Positions 63,823 to 64,000 of a DNA stretch of 64,000 nt are shown piece by piece. Below the pieces are notes generated by a model. It saw only the letters and a list, made by a program, of their open reading frames with translations. It searched no databases and had not been told where the DNA came from. The position numbers and the translations under genes were made by a program. The DNA comes from Chlorogloeopsis sp. ULAP01 (lineage in GTDB: Bacteria > Cyanobacteriota > Cyanobacteriia > Cyanobacteriales > Nostocaceae), in assembly GCF_030381805.1 (NCBI RefSeq), contig NZ_JAUDRH010000002.1, forward strand, positions 248,001-312,000, in the 5' to 3' direction. How positions within the stretch are numbered: the stretch's first letter is position 1; each line of letters starts with the position of its first letter.

Positions 63823-63853
63823 GATCCCCGAATTTTTGAAAAAGTCGGGGATC
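63823..63853. repeat. Palindromic repeat GATCCCCGA...TCGGGGATC, copy 2
   Basis: This 31-base hairpin lies 40 bases after icd and matches copy 1 at 20944-20974 in the arms, with a different centre (ATTTTTGAAAAAG). It separates icd from the convergent partial gene. Confidence 0.85.
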
Positions 63854-63904
63854 TATAAAAAACAGACTTATTAACTACTTCAGTCAGCGTTTCTTCATTT
63901 GCTG

Positions 63905-64000
63905 TTAACTGCGAGGATTGCCAACTGTATCTCTACCAACTTCTTTTGCGTAGTTACCAGCATCCTGGATATTTTCCTTGATATTTTCCAGTCCTTTTCT
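63905..64000 (-). CDS. Partial gene, C-terminus of a small protein
   Basis: The minus strand is open from the window edge to TAA at 63905-63907, encoding RKGLENIKENIQDAGNYAKE and VGRDTVGNPRS. The helical, charged sequence resembles the end of a small cyanobacterial stress-type or structural protein, but I cannot name it. The start lies beyond 64000. Confidence 0.6.
   Translation of the reverse strand, partial: RKGLENIKENIQDAGNYAKEVGRDTVGNPRS

Overview
The window is chromosomal DNA of a filamentous, probably heterocystous-type (Nostocales-like) cyanobacterium. The evidence is cumulative: the HIP1 octamer GCGATCGC recurs throughout, genes shared only by cyanobacteria and plastids are present (ycf35, ycf46, gun4, sqdB/sqdX, Toc75-type omp85), and intergenic DNA is rich in heptanucleotide STRRs and palindromic dispersed repeats typical of Nostoc relatives. 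I found no tRNA, rRNA, CRISPR array, prophage or intact insertion sequence.

Layout. 1-7.8 kb: end of a VOC enzyme and a MerR/GyrI regulator, then ycf46-ycf35 with a ribbon-helix-helix gene upstream, then the sulfolipid genes sqdB and sqdX. 8.1-16 kb: purC, an Omp85 outer-membrane assembly protein, and lpxC-fabZ-lpxA-lpxB, an outer-membrane/lipid A block. 16-20.9 kb: an orphan C5 DNA methyltransferase, a predicted small RNA, a membrane protein with a DXCF-type cyanobacteriochrome GAF domain but no output domain, and a methyltransferase. 21-24 kb: RNA repair module rtcB - G3E GTPase - archease. 24-31 kb: alaS, a copper chaperone, a diguanylate cyclase with a degenerate receiver, an M41-only metalloprotease, and a 19-residue-repeat protein. 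31-35 kb: a second RNA repair system, hen1-pnkp. 35-46 kb: fni, sppA, an RNA m5C methyltransferase-like gene, a frameshifted cupin, membrane proteins, a photolyase-like protein lacking the N-terminal domain, and a response-regulator/histidine kinase fusion. 45.7-54.7 kb: amino acid transport genes (natB/natD-like), comB, a decayed lipoprotein gene, an AMIN/serine hydrolase, folB, a second copy of the predicted small RNA, frameshifted crcB and a cation/H+ antiporter with a USP domain. 55-64 kb: pfkA, a TetR-controlled SDR-thioesterase-GST operon, an ABC ATPase, gun4, a small unlisted RHH gene, icd, and the end of one more gene.

Themes. (1) Two RNA repair systems lie within about 14 kb: RtcB/archease, with a G3E metal-chaperone-like GTPase between them, and Pnkp/Hen1. 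(2) Two loci 35 kb apart (17577-17689 minus, 52445-52580 plus) share a 31-nt box containing a GTTGCAT direct repeat, an internal GGAATTCTTA block and an AGCCAGTG...CACTGGCT terminator. They look like paralogous small RNA genes with a common promoter. (3) Dispersed repeats have entered coding sequence: in frame in pnkp and in the C5 methyltransferase (sharing a 21-nt core with one mismatch), and disruptively in a GST gene. (4) Several genes are broken: the cupin, crcB, a secreted lipoprotein and the GST. Some of the frameshifts sit at short homopolymers and could be sequence errors.
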